Positions 1 to 8,679 are shown, numbered from the stretch's first letter. The stretch is DNA of 64,000 nucleotides from Methylobacterium sp. J-088 (GCF_022829295.1 NZ_JAKSYH010000032.1:48486-112485), one strand, 5' to 3'. Program-made: numbers and translations. The notes: generated from the sequence alone by a model not told the origin.

Positions 1-449
1 GTGTTCTTGTCGATGTCGGCGAGCAGCGCCGTGGCGGGCTTGGCCAGCCGCGATTCGGTGTAGCGCATGGCAGCCGGCGGATCGCCGTCCACCGAGCCGA
101 AATTGCCCTGCCCGTCGATGAGCATCAGGCGCATGGAGAAGTCCTGCGCCATCCGTACCAAGGCGTCGTAGATCGATTGGTCGCCGTGCGGGTGGTAGAG
201 ACCGATCACGTCGCCGACGATGCGCGCCGACTTCACGTATTTCCGCTCGGGCAGGTGCCCGGATTCGAAGGCGGAGTAGAGGATGCGCCGATGCACCGGC
301 TTCAGGCCGTCGCGCGCGTCGGGAAGCGCCCGGCTCACGATCACGCTCATCGCGTAATCGAGGTAGGAGCGGCGCATCTCGTCGGTGATGGAGACGGGGC
401 GGATGTCGCTGGCGGGCGGGGCTGCGCCAGTCGGATCGTTCTCGGCCAA
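1..449 (-). CDS. gyrA: DNA gyrase subunit A, N-terminal part (runs off the window)
   Basis: GyrA is the DNA-breaking and rejoining subunit of gyrase, which introduces negative supercoils. About 149 N-terminal residues are present. They carry the conserved start of the catalytic domain ([32 protein letters not shown]) and [18 protein letters not shown], whose last tyrosine is the DNA-attacking residue. The SVDGD form points to GyrA rather than ParC, which usually has NIDGD. I place the start at a TTG at 449 because no ATG or GTG lies in frame before the first conserved block; a weak GGAAA lies just upstream. In the quinolone region the motif reads [13 protein letters not shown], with Gln where E. 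coli has Ser83. Confidence 0.93.
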   Translation of the reverse strand, partial: MAENDPTGAAPPASDIRPVSITDEMRRSYLDYAMSVIVSRALPDARDGLKPVHRRILYSAFESGHLPERKYVKSARIVGDVIGLYHPHGDQSIYDALVRMAQDFSMRLMLIDGQGNFGSVDGDPPAAMRYTESRLAKPATALLADIDKN

Positions 450-651
450 GTCGGTTTCCGTTCTGAAGCCCGGATGGGCGATGCTCTCGGCCGCTCCCGG
501 ATGGCGCGCGATGCGCCGGAACGTCCTCTCGGAAGAGCAGTGATATCAGACGGTTAAATAAGGTTTTCCGAGGCCGCCCGCAAGCGCGCAGGCGGGGGGT
601 CCCAGGATGCTGCGGCCCGGCCGGTTGGGGCCGTGCCGCAAACCGGGTCGC

Positions 652-953
652 TTAGAGCCGTACCCGATCGCGTTGCGCACGGTACACGACACTTGTCTGC
701 CGCCTGGGTCGGCAAGCGCGACAGGCCCCCTCTCCCGTGCGGGAGAGGGTTGGGGTGAGGGTCGAGAAGGTTCAGGATCGAACGCACCTTCAAGGCGCCG
801 ACAGGGTGCGTCTCTTCCGGAAGCCGCACGTCCCTCACCCGGCTTTCTGCGAAAGCAGACCTCTCCCGCACGGGAGAGGGGACCCGCGCCTCATTCCGCG
901 ATGGTGGCGTCGCTGTCGTGTACCGTTCGCGTTGCGATCGGGTACGGCTCTAA
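652..953. repeat. Intergenic element bounded by 39-bp inverted repeats
   Basis: The left arm (652-690) and right arm (915-953) are inverted copies of each other with 4 mismatches in 39 bases. Both begin at the outer edge with TTAGAGCCGTACCCGATCGC. Inside lie two smaller palindromes of the form CCTCTCCCG(C/T)(A/G)CGGGAGAGG near 729-749 and 863-882. No convincing coding frame crosses it. It fills most of the gap between gyrA and the His-rich gene; I see nothing in 450-651. It resembles a non-autonomous palindromic repeat of the kind dispersed in alphaproteobacterial intergenic DNA; I cannot assign a family. Confidence 0.75.
716..749 (+). repeat. Dispersed 34-bp repeat, copy 1
   Basis: The 34 bases starting GCGCGACAGGCCCCC and ending GGGAGAGGG recur, inverted and apparently identical, at 17758-17791. 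The core is a perfect palindrome (CCTCTCCCG / CGGGAGAGG). This copy sits inside the larger inverted-repeat element at 652-953. Confidence 0.75.
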
Positions 954-1012
954 GCCCTTGTTTTGGCCCGCTCTCTTACGCCGAACCGGGGTCCACTTCG
1001 GCGGAGAGCGCG

Positions 1013-1333
1013 CTAGTAGAACGTCAGGTGGCGGTGACCCACCGCACGCCCGCGGAAGGCGTGGTGCCGGTAGCCGTGATGGCGGTACCCGTAGTGGCGA
1101 CGGTGCCCGTAGTGCCGATGCCAGTGGTGACGCCGGTGCCACTGGTGGCGGCGGTGATGCCAGTGGCGCCGCCAGTGATGACGCCGGTAGTGCCACCGGG
1201 CGAGCTGGATTGCCGGGGCGGGCGCCGCAGCCTCGGCGGTCGCCGGAACCGGAAGGGGCGCCGCGCGGGCGGGCGCGCCTGCCAAGCCGCCGATCAGCGC
1301 GGCCAGGAGGACCAGGATAGGCCAGGGTCGCAT
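1013..1333 (-). CDS. Secreted histidine/arginine-rich small protein
   Basis: The 106-residue product starts with a clear signal peptide (MRPWPILVLLAALIGGLAGA, then a likely cut after APARA), an Ala/Pro linker, and a tail of about 60 residues made almost entirely of His, Arg, Tyr and Trp (HHWRRHWHHRRHQWHRRHHW and onward). I chose the ATG at 1333 because GGGAGAG lies 5 bases upstream and it exposes the signal peptide; a longer in-frame extension upstream lacks both. The composition suggests metal or polyanion binding in the periplasm, but that is inference. Similar low-complexity His-rich exported proteins are common in Methylobacterium-type genomes and are uncharacterised. Confidence 0.7.
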   Translation of the reverse strand: MRPWPILVLLAALIGGLAGAPARAAPLPVPATAEAAAPAPAIQLARWHYRRHHWRRHWHHRRHQWHRRHHWHRHYGHRRHYGYRHHGYRHHAFRGRAVGHRHLTFY

Positions 1334-1548
1334 CGTTTCTCTCCCGTGTTGGCGCCCGGACGAGCCTGCGGATCCGGACCGGCGCGACAACCGCACCGAC
1401 GGCAGGAACGGCCAAGGTCGGCAAACGGTTCGGTCCGCGTAGCTGCGCAGACGCACCACCCTTGCTTGAGGTTAAGGAACGCCCAGTTTCCGTTAGATCC
1501 ATCCGGGCCGTTCCGGCCCGCATCTCCAGTGAGCCGCGTAAGATCCCC

Positions 1549-2406
1549 ATGGCGTTCGCGTTGTCCGATTCCGTCCGCGCCTTCCTTCCGCGCCGCTTCC
1601 GGGACCGCCGCCCGCGGGTCGCCGTGGTTCGGCTCTCGGGGACGATCGGGGCGGTCTCGCCGCTCCGCCCGGGTCTCTCGATCGGCGGCGTGGCCGGCAG
1701 CCTGGAGCGGGCCTTCGGGATGCCCGGGGTCAAGGCGGTGGCGCTGGTGATCAACTCGCCCGGCGGATCCCCCGCGCAATCGCACTTGATCCACCGCCGG
1801 ATCCGGGCGCTGGCCGAGGAAAAAAGCCTGCCGGTGATCGCTTTCGTGGAGGATGTCGCGGCGTCCGGCGGTTACATGATCGCCTGCGCGGCCGATGAGA
1901 TCGTCGCCGACCCGACCTCGATCGTCGGCTCGATCGGCGTGGTCTCGGCGGGGTTCGGCTTCCATAACCTCTTGGAGAAGCTCGGCGTCGAGCGCCGGGT
2001 CCACACCCAGGGCGAAGCCAAGTCGATGCTCGACCCGTTCCGCCCCGAGGACCCTGCGGATGTGGAGCGGCTGAAGCGGATCCAGGCCGACGTGCAGGAT
2101 CTGTTCACGAGCCTCGTCACGGCCCGGCGCCCGACCCTGTCGAAGGGCGAAAACCTGTTCACCGGCGCGGTCTGGACCGGCCGGCAGGCGCTGCCGCTCG
2201 GCCTCGTCGATGCGCTGGGCGACGTGCGTACGGTGATGCGCGCCCGCTTCGGAGAGAAGGTGGATCTCCGGCTCGTCGCTGAGGCCCGGGGCGGGTTCCT
2301 ATCCCGCCTGCTGCGCCGGGGCGGCGCACCGGGCGGGATCGCGCTGGCCGAGGGCGCGATGGCCGCCGTCGAGGAACGCGCGGCCTTCGCTCGGTTCGGG
2401 CTCTGA
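1549..2406 (+). CDS. S49-family serine peptidase (SppA-like)
   Basis: This 285-residue protein is a half-length member of the signal peptide peptidase A family, which degrades cleaved signal peptides or membrane-associated peptides with a Ser/Lys dyad. The nucleophile is Ser106 in AASGGYMIACAAD and the base is Lys158 in GEAKSM; the 52-residue spacing matches the single-domain bacterial SppA arrangement. The crotonase-like core motif INSPGGSP is also present. There is no obvious N-terminal membrane segment from the ATG at 1549, which differs from classical SppA. An in-frame ATG-less extension to 1462 exists but has no conserved sequence. It is convergent with the next gene. Confidence 0.87.
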   Translation: MAFALSDSVRAFLPRRFRDRRPRVAVVRLSGTIGAVSPLRPGLSIGGVAGSLERAFGMPGVKAVALVINSPGGSPAQSHLIHRRIRALAEEKSLPVIAFVEDVAASGGYMIACAADEIVADPTSIVGSIGVVSAGFGFHNLLEKLGVERRVHTQGEAKSMLDPFRPEDPADVERLKRIQADVQDLFTSLVTARRPTLSKGENLFTGAVWTGRQALPLGLVDALGDVRTVMRARFGEKVDLRLVAEARGGFLSRLLRRGGAPGGIALAEGAMAAVEERAAFARFGL

Positions 2407-2428
2407 GACGGGGCCCTTCGGGGCGCCG

Positions 2429-3295
2429 CTACCGCCCGGCGCGCCGGGACGAGACGCGGGCGAGCGCCGCAAGATCCTTGTCGCCGTCGCCGTGGCTGAT
2501 CGCCTCGATCAGGCCGTCGCGCAGGACGCTGGCGAAGGGCATCGGTACGCCCGCGCCCTCGGCGGCCTGAAGGGCCAGCCGCACGTCCTTGGCGCCGAGC
2601 TTGAGGATGAAGCCCGGCGGCTCGTAGCGGTTCTGGGCGATCGAGGCACCGTAGCCCTTATAGACCGGCGAGGCGAACAGGGTGCTGGTCATCAGGTCGA
2701 GGAAGTCGGCGCCCGCGACCCCGTGCCCTTCGGTCAGGGTGCAGGCCTCGCCCATGGCCTCGATGGCCGAGATCAGCATGAAGTTGCCGGCGAGCTTCAC
2801 GGCGTTCGCCCGCACCGGGTCGTCGCCGAACCGCCAGGTCCTGGCGCCCATGGCGTCGAGGAGCGGGCCCGCGCGGTCGATCTGCTCCGCCGCGCCGGCC
2901 GCCACGATGTTGAGGTTGCCGGCCTCCGCCACGTCCGGCCGGCCGAAGACTGGCGCCGAGACATAGGGGACACCCGCCCGCTCGTGTACGGCCGCAAGTT
3001 GCTTCGCCAGGGCCACCGAGATCGTGCTCATGCCGATATGCACGCCCGGCCGCTCCGGCCGGTCGAGCAGGCCACCGGCCACGATCACGGCTTCGAGGGC
3101 CGCGTCGTCGGCCAGCATGGTGATGACGGCCTCGCCCGCGAAGGCCTCCGCGGCGCTGCCCACCGGCGTGACGCCCGCGATGCCCTGGGCAGAGTCCGGC
3201 GAGCGGTTCCAGGCGCGAACCGTGTGCCCGGCCCGCGCGAGGCTGGCGGCCATGCCCCGGCCCATCCGTCCCATCCCGATGAATCCGACGTCCAT
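2429..3295 (-). CDS. NAD(P)-dependent beta-hydroxyacid dehydrogenase (3-hydroxyisobutyrate dehydrogenase family)
   Basis: The 288-residue product has the N-terminal dinucleotide-binding motif GFIGMGRMGRGMA, the substrate-loop region SAPVFGRPDVAEAG, and the catalytic-lysine block KLAGNFML with Lys167. These define the 6-phosphogluconate/3-hydroxyisobutyrate dehydrogenase family, whose members oxidise short beta-hydroxyacids or reduce glyoxylate or succinic semialdehyde. The exact substrate cannot be read from the sequence. The ATG at 3295 has GAGGAG six bases upstream. It is transcribed divergently from the peptidase gene at 3405 across 109 bp. Confidence 0.88.
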   Translation of the reverse strand: MDVGFIGMGRMGRGMAASLARAGHTVRAWNRSPDSAQGIAGVTPVGSAAEAFAGEAVITMLADDAALEAVIVAGGLLDRPERPGVHIGMSTISVALAKQLAAVHERAGVPYVSAPVFGRPDVAEAGNLNIVAAGAAEQIDRAGPLLDAMGARTWRFGDDPVRANAVKLAGNFMLISAIEAMGEACTLTEGHGVAGADFLDLMTSTLFASPVYKGYGASIAQNRYEPPGFILKLGAKDVRLALQAAEGAGVPMPFASVLRDGLIEAISHGDGDKDLAALARVSSRRAGR

Positions 3296-3404
3296 GGCGT
3301 GCTCCTCGCTTCCGTCTGCCACCCGCCCACCTGGGAAACCCCAATCGGCGGTCAACGGCACCAAACGGATTTGCCGCGATCCCCAGGCGTGGCAAGCTCG
3401 CGCC

Positions 3405-4430
3405 ATGCTGCAGAATCGCATCACCGACATCCCCGGCCTGCGGGTCGGCCACGCGAGCGATCTGCGCATCGCCAGCGGCGTCACCGCGATCCTGTTCGAT
3501 GCCCCGGTGGTCGCCTCGGTCGATGTGCGTGGCGGCGGGCCCGGCACCCGCGAGACCGATCTGCTCGATCCCGAACGCACCGTGGAGCGGATCGACGCTC
3601 TGGTCCTGTCCGGCGGCTCGGCCTTCGGGCTCGACGCGGCGGCGGGCGTGACGGCGTGGCTTGCCGAGGCCGGGCGCGGCTTCCCGGTCGGCGGAATGCG
3701 GGTGCCGATCGTGCCCGGGGCGATCCTGTTCGACCTGCTCAACGGCGGCGACAAGGAGTGGGGCCGCTACCCGCCCTATCGCGAGCTGGGTTTCGCCGCC
3801 GCCGCGGCGGCCGCCAAGGCTTTCGATCTGGGCTCCGTCGGGGCCGGGACCGGCGCACGCACCGGGCGCCTGAAGGGCGGGATCGGCTCGGCCTCCGCGC
3901 TGGTGGCCGGCACGGGTTTTCGGGTCGGTGCGCTCGTGGCGGTGAACGCCTTCGGCAACGCGACGATCGGCGACGGGCCGCATTTCTGGGCCGCGCCCTT
4001 CGAGGAAAGGGCCGAGTTCGGCGGTCTCGGCTCCCCGGCCCAGGTACTGGCTGACGCCCTCGCCTTCCCGGCCCGGGCGCTGCCGGGCGCCGCCACGACG
4101 CTCGCCGTGGTGGCGACCGACGCGGCGCTGACCAAGGCGCAATGCCGCCGCCTCGCGGTGGCGGCTCAGGACGGCCTCGCCCGGGCCCTCGTGCCGGCGC
4201 ATACGCCCCTCGACGGCGATCTGGTCTTCGCCGTGGCCACCGGCGCCGTGCCGCTCGCCGATCCGGTGGTGGCGTTGGCGCGTTTGGGCGATGCCGCCGC
4301 GCGGGTGTTGGCCCGGGCCGTGGCGCGGGGGGTGTTTTCCGCCACGCGTTTGCCGGGTCAGGCGGTGGCGGCGCCGCTGGTCTGGACGGGCTTGCCGCCG
4401 GCTTGGGGCGATGTGTTTCGCTCGAGTTAG
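3405..4430 (+). CDS. P1-family N-terminal-nucleophile aminopeptidase/esterase (DmpA-like)
   Basis: The 341-residue protein matches the DmpA/BapA family, which self-cleaves and then uses the new N-terminal hydroxyl residue to hydrolyse amino-acid amides or beta-peptides. Visible family blocks are ITDIPGLRVGHA, the VLSGGSAFGLDAA segment, a GAGTGART(G) turn, GALVAVNAFGN, and the scissile region GAATTLAVVATDAALT. By alignment with the DmpA serine, Thr231 would be the nucleophile (inferred). The ATG at 3405 begins exactly at the conserved N-terminal block, though its ribosome-binding site is weak. Confidence 0.85.
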   Translation: MLQNRITDIPGLRVGHASDLRIASGVTAILFDAPVVASVDVRGGGPGTRETDLLDPERTVERIDALVLSGGSAFGLDAAAGVTAWLAEAGRGFPVGGMRVPIVPGAILFDLLNGGDKEWGRYPPYRELGFAAAAAAAKAFDLGSVGAGTGARTGRLKGGIGSASALVAGTGFRVGALVAVNAFGNATIGDGPHFWAAPFEERAEFGGLGSPAQVLADALAFPARALPGAATTLAVVATDAALTKAQCRRLAVAAQDGLARALVPAHTPLDGDLVFAVATGAVPLADPVVALARLGDAAARVLARAVARGVFSATRLPGQAVAAPLVWTGLPPAWGDVFRSS

Positions 4431-4455
4431 ACTCGGCGGCAGCGCGCGGGCATTT

Positions 4456-4794
4456 TCAGTTCGACGCCAGGAAGAACCATTTCTCCGGCTCGAATCGGAT
4501 CACCTTGCCCGCGAATTTTTCGTAGAACTCCGGCACCGTGTTGAACACAATTTCGCGGCCCAAGAGTATCTGGATGCCGTGTGCGATTCTTTGCCGTTCG
4601 GAGACACTGAAGAAACTCACGACGACGTGGCTCCAGGATCGTCCGTCGTTCAAGATCGTTCTGCCCCAGCTGATCACGGGGACATCGGCTTTGTCGTCGA
4701 ATTGGCTATCCCAGAACTGTCGTATGCGCTCGATCTCGTCCCAGGCTGCCGGAGAAATCGTGAAGTTGACGGGGAGGATCGGCTCATCCGACAT
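4456..4794 (-). CDS. Hypothetical protein, 112 residues
   Basis: I do not recognise a family. From the ATG at 4794 the protein begins MSDEPILPVNFTISPAAWDE and has no signal peptide or membrane segment. Its mixed composition, with many aromatic residues (QFWDSQF, YEKFAGK, EKWFFLASN), looks like a real globular protein rather than a GC-rich shadow frame. Its base composition is lower in GC than its neighbours, which could reflect acquisition by transfer. Confidence 0.6.
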   Translation of the reverse strand: MSDEPILPVNFTISPAAWDEIERIRQFWDSQFDDKADVPVISWGRTILNDGRSWSHVVVSFFSVSERQRIAHGIQILLGREIVFNTVPEFYEKFAGKVIRFEPEKWFFLASN

Positions 4795-4970
4795 GGGCTC
4801 GCACCGTTCCGAATCGCCATCGAGAATTGGCAAGCTTCCCGGAAGATCTTGGCCGTGTCCATGATGTCGTACGCTTGACCGGCGTGAGCGCGATCTCGCG
4901 GCCGCATGCGGGCTTCGCTCGCTTGGGGATACGGCTCCTGTTTGCCTTCGTCGACTGACACCGCCCGCCC

Positions 4971-5058
4971 CGTTATCACGAGCGGAGCGAAGTGACCCAG
5001 GGCTGCGCAACCTCGGAGGACGTGGCGCGCCACGGGATTGCTTCGCTCCGCTCGCAAA
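4971..5058. repeat. Inverted-repeat intergenic element
   Basis: GAGCGGAGCGAAG at 4980-4992 and its exact complement CTTCGCTCCGCTC at 5041-5053 bracket about 48 bp. The flanks (cgttatcac... and ...gcaaagacgg) match the general form of an inverted-repeat element widespread in alphaproteobacterial intergenic regions. It ends just downstream of the stop codon of the small gene at 5067 and could act as a transcript end or stabiliser. Confidence 0.65.
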
Positions 5059-5066
5059 GACGGCGC

Positions 5067-5348
5067 CTAAATCTCCCCCCGCGCATCCTCGATCAGCTGC
5101 GCCAGCCCGGCATCGACCTCATCCGCCAGCATCTTCCGCTCCGCGTCGGTCAGATCCTTCGCCCAGGTGGTGCCGCCAAAACCCTCCGCGCAGCGCGCCC
5201 GCTCGGAGGCGATGTAGGCCTCGGTCTCGGCGGGGCGCGTCTTCATGGCGTGGACCATGCCGAACCACGCCGCCCGTTCCACCACCGCCAGCCGCGCCCG
5301 CAGGCGGATCGCCACCGCCTTGTCGGCATCGATACCTGCATCGCTCAT
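5067..5348 (-). CDS. Small hypothetical protein coupled to the hybrid kinase
   Basis: The 93-residue, mostly helical soluble protein overlaps the stop of the upstream hybrid kinase gene in an ATGA junction, so the two are probably translationally coupled. It contains acidic helical stretches such as AERKMLADEVDAGLAQLIED and no recognisable domain. A role as a partner of the kinase is suggested only by position. Confidence 0.62.
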   Translation of the reverse strand: MSDAGIDADKAVAIRLRARLAVVERAAWFGMVHAMKTRPAETEAYIASERARCAEGFGGTTWAKDLTDAERKMLADEVDAGLAQLIEDARGEI

Positions 5349-7753
5349 GGCCTGTCCCCCGTCTCCTGCTCGGCGAGCCGCGCGATCAGTCCCTGGAGTT
5401 GTCCCGGCACCGGCTCGTTCGCCGAACGCGCGTAGAGCACCCGCAGTTGCCGGCCGATCTCGGCGAGACTCATGGAGCCCTTGGCGATCACCCGGTCGGC
5501 CTGCCGGGTCAGGCTCTCCTTCTCGGCATGGGTGATCTCCTTGGCCGTGAGCACCACCACCGGCACGTCGCCGTCGGGCCGGGTGCGCAAAGCCCGCAGG
5601 AAGCCGAACCCGTCCATCTCGGGCATCATCAGATCGAGCAGGATCAGGCTCGGCCGTGCCTGGCTGAACCGCTCCAGGGCGATCCGGCCGTTCTCCGCCT
5701 CGTCGACGGTCCAGCCCTCGCGACCGAGCGACCGGCGCAGGCGTTCGCGGGCATCCGCGTCGTCGTCGACCACGAGGATACGGGCCTCGTCCGGCGCCGC
5801 GGGCCGGTAGCGCTCCATCAGGCCCTTGAGCCTGTCCCAGTTGATCGGTTTGACGAAGTAGTCGGTGGCGCCGAGCGCTTGGCCGAGGCCCTGCTCGGCC
5901 ACCACCGAGGTCATGATGACCGGCGTGCCGGCGAGGTCGGGGTCGTTGCGCACCGCGTGCAGAACCGCCCAGCCGTCCATGCGCGGCATCTCGACATCGA
6001 GCAGGATCGCCCGGGGCTTCAGGGCCCGCGCCAGCGTCAGGCCGGCGCGGCCATCGTTGGCGCTGCGGACATGGAAGCCCTCGCGTTCCAGAAAGCGCTG
6101 GAGGAGTTCCCGGGCGGCCGGGTCGTCGTCGACCAGCAGGACCGTCTCGTGCTGCTCGTGCGGTTCGATCGCGTGGGCCTCGGCCTCGGCGAGCGGCGCG
6201 TCCTCGGGGGCGAGCGTCGCGGGCAGGCGGATCGTGAAGGTCGAGCCCGCGCCCGGGTTGCTGGTGACGGCGATATCGCCGCCCATCGTCCGGCAGAAGG
6301 CGCGGGTGATGCTGAGCCCCAGGCCGGTGCCGCCGAACTGGCGGGTGGTCGATTCATCGGCCTGCACGAAGCGCTCGAACAGGCGCCCGATCTGCTCCTC
6401 GCTCATGCCGATACCGGTATCGGCGATCGCGAAGGACAGCCAGTCGGCCCCGTCCTCAATGTGACGGCGCACCGTGAGGGTGATGGTTCCCTGCTCGGTG
6501 AACTTGGCCGCGTTGCCGATCAGGTTCAGCAGGCACTGGCGGATCTTGGTCTGGTCCTGGTGCATCGAGCCGAGTTCGGCCCCCGCCCCCGCGCCCGCAT
6601 CCAGAACGAAGCGGTTGCCCTTCTTCTCCACCAGGGAGCCGGTGGAATCAGTGACGTCCTGGAGCAGATCCGCGACCGCGAAGGTCTCGGCCGAGGCGGT
6701 CATGCGGCCGGCCTCGATCTTCGAGATGTCAAGTACGTCGTTGATCAACGACAGCAGGTGGCGGGCCGCCGCCTCGATCTTGCGCAGGTCCGGCAGGAGG
6801 GCAGCTTGGCCGATATCCTCCAGTTCCTCGCCGAGCATCTCGGAATAGCCGATCACCGCCGAGAGCGGCGTGCGCAGTTCATGGCTCATGTTGGCGATGA
6901 ACTGGCTCTTGGCGAGGTTGGCGGCCTCAGCGGCTTGGCGCGCGCGCTCCACCGCCTCCTCGGCTTCCTTACGTTCGGTGACGTCGATGCAGGTGCCGAC
7001 CCATTCCCGCAACGAGCCGTCCTCGGCGAGCACCGGGACGCCGCGCACCTCCATGGTCCGCCAGATGCCGTCGTGACGGCGCAGGCGGTACTCGACCTCG
7101 TAGGTCGCGCGGGCCTCCACGCAGGCCGCCCAGGTATCCGCGGCGTGGCCGCGGTCGTCGGGATGGACCGCATCGAGCCAGCCCCAGCCCTGGTAGGCCT
7201 CCTCGGTCTGCCCGGTGTAGATGCTCCAGCGGACCTGCGGCGGAATCAGCTCGCCTGCGGCGTTGGTGTTCCAGATCACGGCCGCGGAGGCGTCCACCAG
7301 CGCGCGGAAGCGTTGCTCCGAATGGCGCAGGCGCTCCTCGATGGCGCGGCGGCCGGAGATGTCGGTGTTGGTCCCGTACCAGCGCAGGACCCGCCCGGAT
7401 GCGTCGCAATGAGGCCGGGCCTTCGACAGGAACCAGCGGTAGATCCCGTCCTGGCCCCGCAGGGGGAAGGTGTCTTCCCATACGCCGCCGAGGGCGATCG
7501 CGGCCTGATAGCGCTCCGTCACCGCGGCCTCGTGATCGGGGTGGTGGACGGACCGCCAGCCCCAGCCGCGCATCTCCTCAAGCGAAGTGCCGGTATAGTC
7601 GTACCAGCGCTGATTGTACCAGATGATCGTGCCGTCGGCCTCGGCGATCCAGGCGAGCTGCGGCAGCGTCTCGGCGAGGATCCGGTAATCGGCATCCGTG
7701 ACGGCCTCGGCGCCGCCCTCTCTTTCGCTCATCGGCTGCGCATCATCCCTCAT
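5345..7753 (-). CDS. Soluble hybrid histidine kinase, PAS-PAS-HK-REC-REC
   Basis: The 802-residue kinase has no membrane segment. In order: two PAS domains (about 20-135 and 145-262, each with the WGWxxxxHPDD-type signature), a dimerisation helix with phospho-acceptor His291 in MSHELRTPL, an ATPase domain (NLIGNAAKFT, DTGIGM, GGTGLGLSI), then two receiver domains (VLLVDDDPAAR with acceptor in LLDVEMPRMDG; ILVVDDDADAR with acceptor in LLDLMMPEMDG). It probably senses a cytoplasmic signal or ligand through PAS. The start is uncertain: ATG at 7753 or ATG at 7732 (MSEREGG), neither with a strong ribosome-binding site. It lies just downstream of the RarD-like gene on the same strand. Confidence 0.9.
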   Translation of the reverse strand: MRDDAQPMSEREGGAEAVTDADYRILAETLPQLAWIAEADGTIIWYNQRWYDYTGTSLEEMRGWGWRSVHHPDHEAAVTERYQAAIALGGVWEDTFPLRGQDGIYRWFLSKARPHCDASGRVLRWYGTNTDISGRRAIEERLRHSEQRFRALVDASAAVIWNTNAAGELIPPQVRWSIYTGQTEEAYQGWGWLDAVHPDDRGHAADTWAACVEARATYEVEYRLRRHDGIWRTMEVRGVPVLAEDGSLREWVGTCIDVTERKEAEEAVERARQAAEAANLAKSQFIANMSHELRTPLSAVIGYSEMLGEELEDIGQAALLPDLRKIEAAARHLLSLINDVLDISKIEAGRMTASAETFAVADLLQDVTDSTGSLVEKKGNRFVLDAGAGAGAELGSMHQDQTKIRQCLLNLIGNAAKFTEQGTITLTVRRHIEDGADWLSFAIADTGIGMSEEQIGRLFERFVQADESTTRQFGGTGLGLSITRAFCRTMGGDIAVTSNPGAGSTFTIRLPATLAPEDAPLAEAEAHAIEPHEQHETVLLVDDDPAARELLQRFLEREGFHVRSANDGRAGLTLARALKPRAILLDVEMPRMDGWAVLHAVRNDPDLAGTPVIMTSVVAEQGLGQALGATDYFVKPINWDRLKGLMERYRPAAPDEARILVVDDDADARERLRRSLGREGWTVDEAENGRIALERFSQARPSLILLDLMMPEMDGFGFLRALRTRPDGDVPVVVLTAKEITHAEKESLTRQADRVIAKGSMSLAEIGRQLRVLYARSANEPVPGQLQGLIARLAEQETGDRP

Positions 7754-7782
7754 CCGCCCCGAAGGGCCCGTACCGGTATGCC

Positions 7783-8679
7783 TTATACACGCATCGCGTC
7801 CGGATCCGACCGCACTGGCGCGGAGACTGGATTGCGCCGGCCCCGGAGGGCATCGATCGTGTAGAGGACGAGTGCCACCCAGATCAGGGCCAGCATCAGG
7901 GCGCGGTGCGGCTCCACGCGCTCGCCGTAGGCTAACACGCTGAGGCCGAGGAGGCAGGTCGGGGTGACGTATTGCAGCAGGCCGAGGGTGGTGAGGCGCA
8001 GCCGCACCGCCGCGGCGGCGAACCAGATCAGCGGCAGGGCGGTTGTGAGCCCCGTCAGCATCAGGAGCGCGCGGCCTGCGGACTCCGCAGGCAGGAACGG
8101 CTCGGGCGTGAGGACGAGCCACACGACCGCCGCCGGCAGGAGCAGCAGGGTCTCGACCAGGAAGCCGACCAACGCGTCGACCCCGACGATCTTCCGGACG
8201 AGCCCGTAGAGCGCGAAGGACACCGCCAGCGACAGGGACATGAGCGGCAGCTCGCCCGCCCAGATCACTGCGACCCCGACGCCGGCTGCCGCGACCGCGA
8301 CGGCTGCCGCCTGCATCGGCCGCAGGCGCTCGCCGAGCACCACGCGCGCGAGCGCCACGCTGACCAGCGGGTTGATGTAGTAGCCGAGGCTCGCGTCGAG
8401 CAGATGCCCGCTGCTGACCGCGTAGAGGTAGATCAACCAGTTCACGCCGATCATCGCGGCCGAGAGCAGAAGCAGGGCGTGGCGCGGGCGCAGGGGCAGC
8501 GGCAGGATGAGGCGGTGGCGCGCCGCCAGGATCAGGGCCAGGGTGCCGGCGAACAGGCTCGACCAGACGATGCGCTCGGCCAGGATGTGGTTCGGGCTGT
8601 AGGCCCCGAGCAACCGGAAGTGGATGGGGACCACCAGGCCCCAGCTCAGATAAGCGGCGAGCGCGTAGACGAGGCCCAC
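7783..8679 (-). CDS. rarD: EamA-family permease, RarD type
   Basis: The 298-residue protein has ten hydrophobic segments in two EamA repeats. The N-terminus MGLVYALAAYLSWGLVVPIH, the DASLGYYINPLVSV block and the LQYVTPTCLLGLSV block are characteristic of the RarD branch of drug/metabolite transporters, which sit in the inner membrane. The substrate is unknown. The start is GTG at 8679, preceded by GGGAG six bases upstream. Confidence 0.86.
   Translation of the reverse strand: MGLVYALAAYLSWGLVVPIHFRLLGAYSPNHILAERIVWSSLFAGTLALILAARHRLILPLPLRPRHALLLLSAAMIGVNWLIYLYAVSSGHLLDASLGYYINPLVSVALARVVLGERLRPMQAAAVAVAAAGVGVAVIWAGELPLMSLSLAVSFALYGLVRKIVGVDALVGFLVETLLLLPAAVVWLVLTPEPFLPAESAGRALLMLTGLTTALPLIWFAAAAVRLRLTTLGLLQYVTPTCLLGLSVLAYGERVEPHRALMLALIWVALVLYTIDALRGRRNPVSAPVRSDPDAMRV

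Noticed and set aside
1462..1548. N-terminal extension of the SppA-like protease
   Set aside because: The extra 29 residues are Arg/Val-rich and not conserved in the family; ATG 1549 lies near the family start.
2492..4202. Long frames on both strands overlapping the dehydrogenase and peptidase genes
   Set aside because: No motifs and Arg/Gly/Ala-rich composition; the two real genes explain the DNA, with good starts and conserved blocks.
5399..7864. An 821-codon plus-strand open frame across the hybrid kinase
   Set aside because: It is an antisense shadow of the kinase gene. The minus-strand product has complete PAS, HisKA, ATPase and receiver motifs; the plus-strand product has none, and such frames are expected at this GC content.
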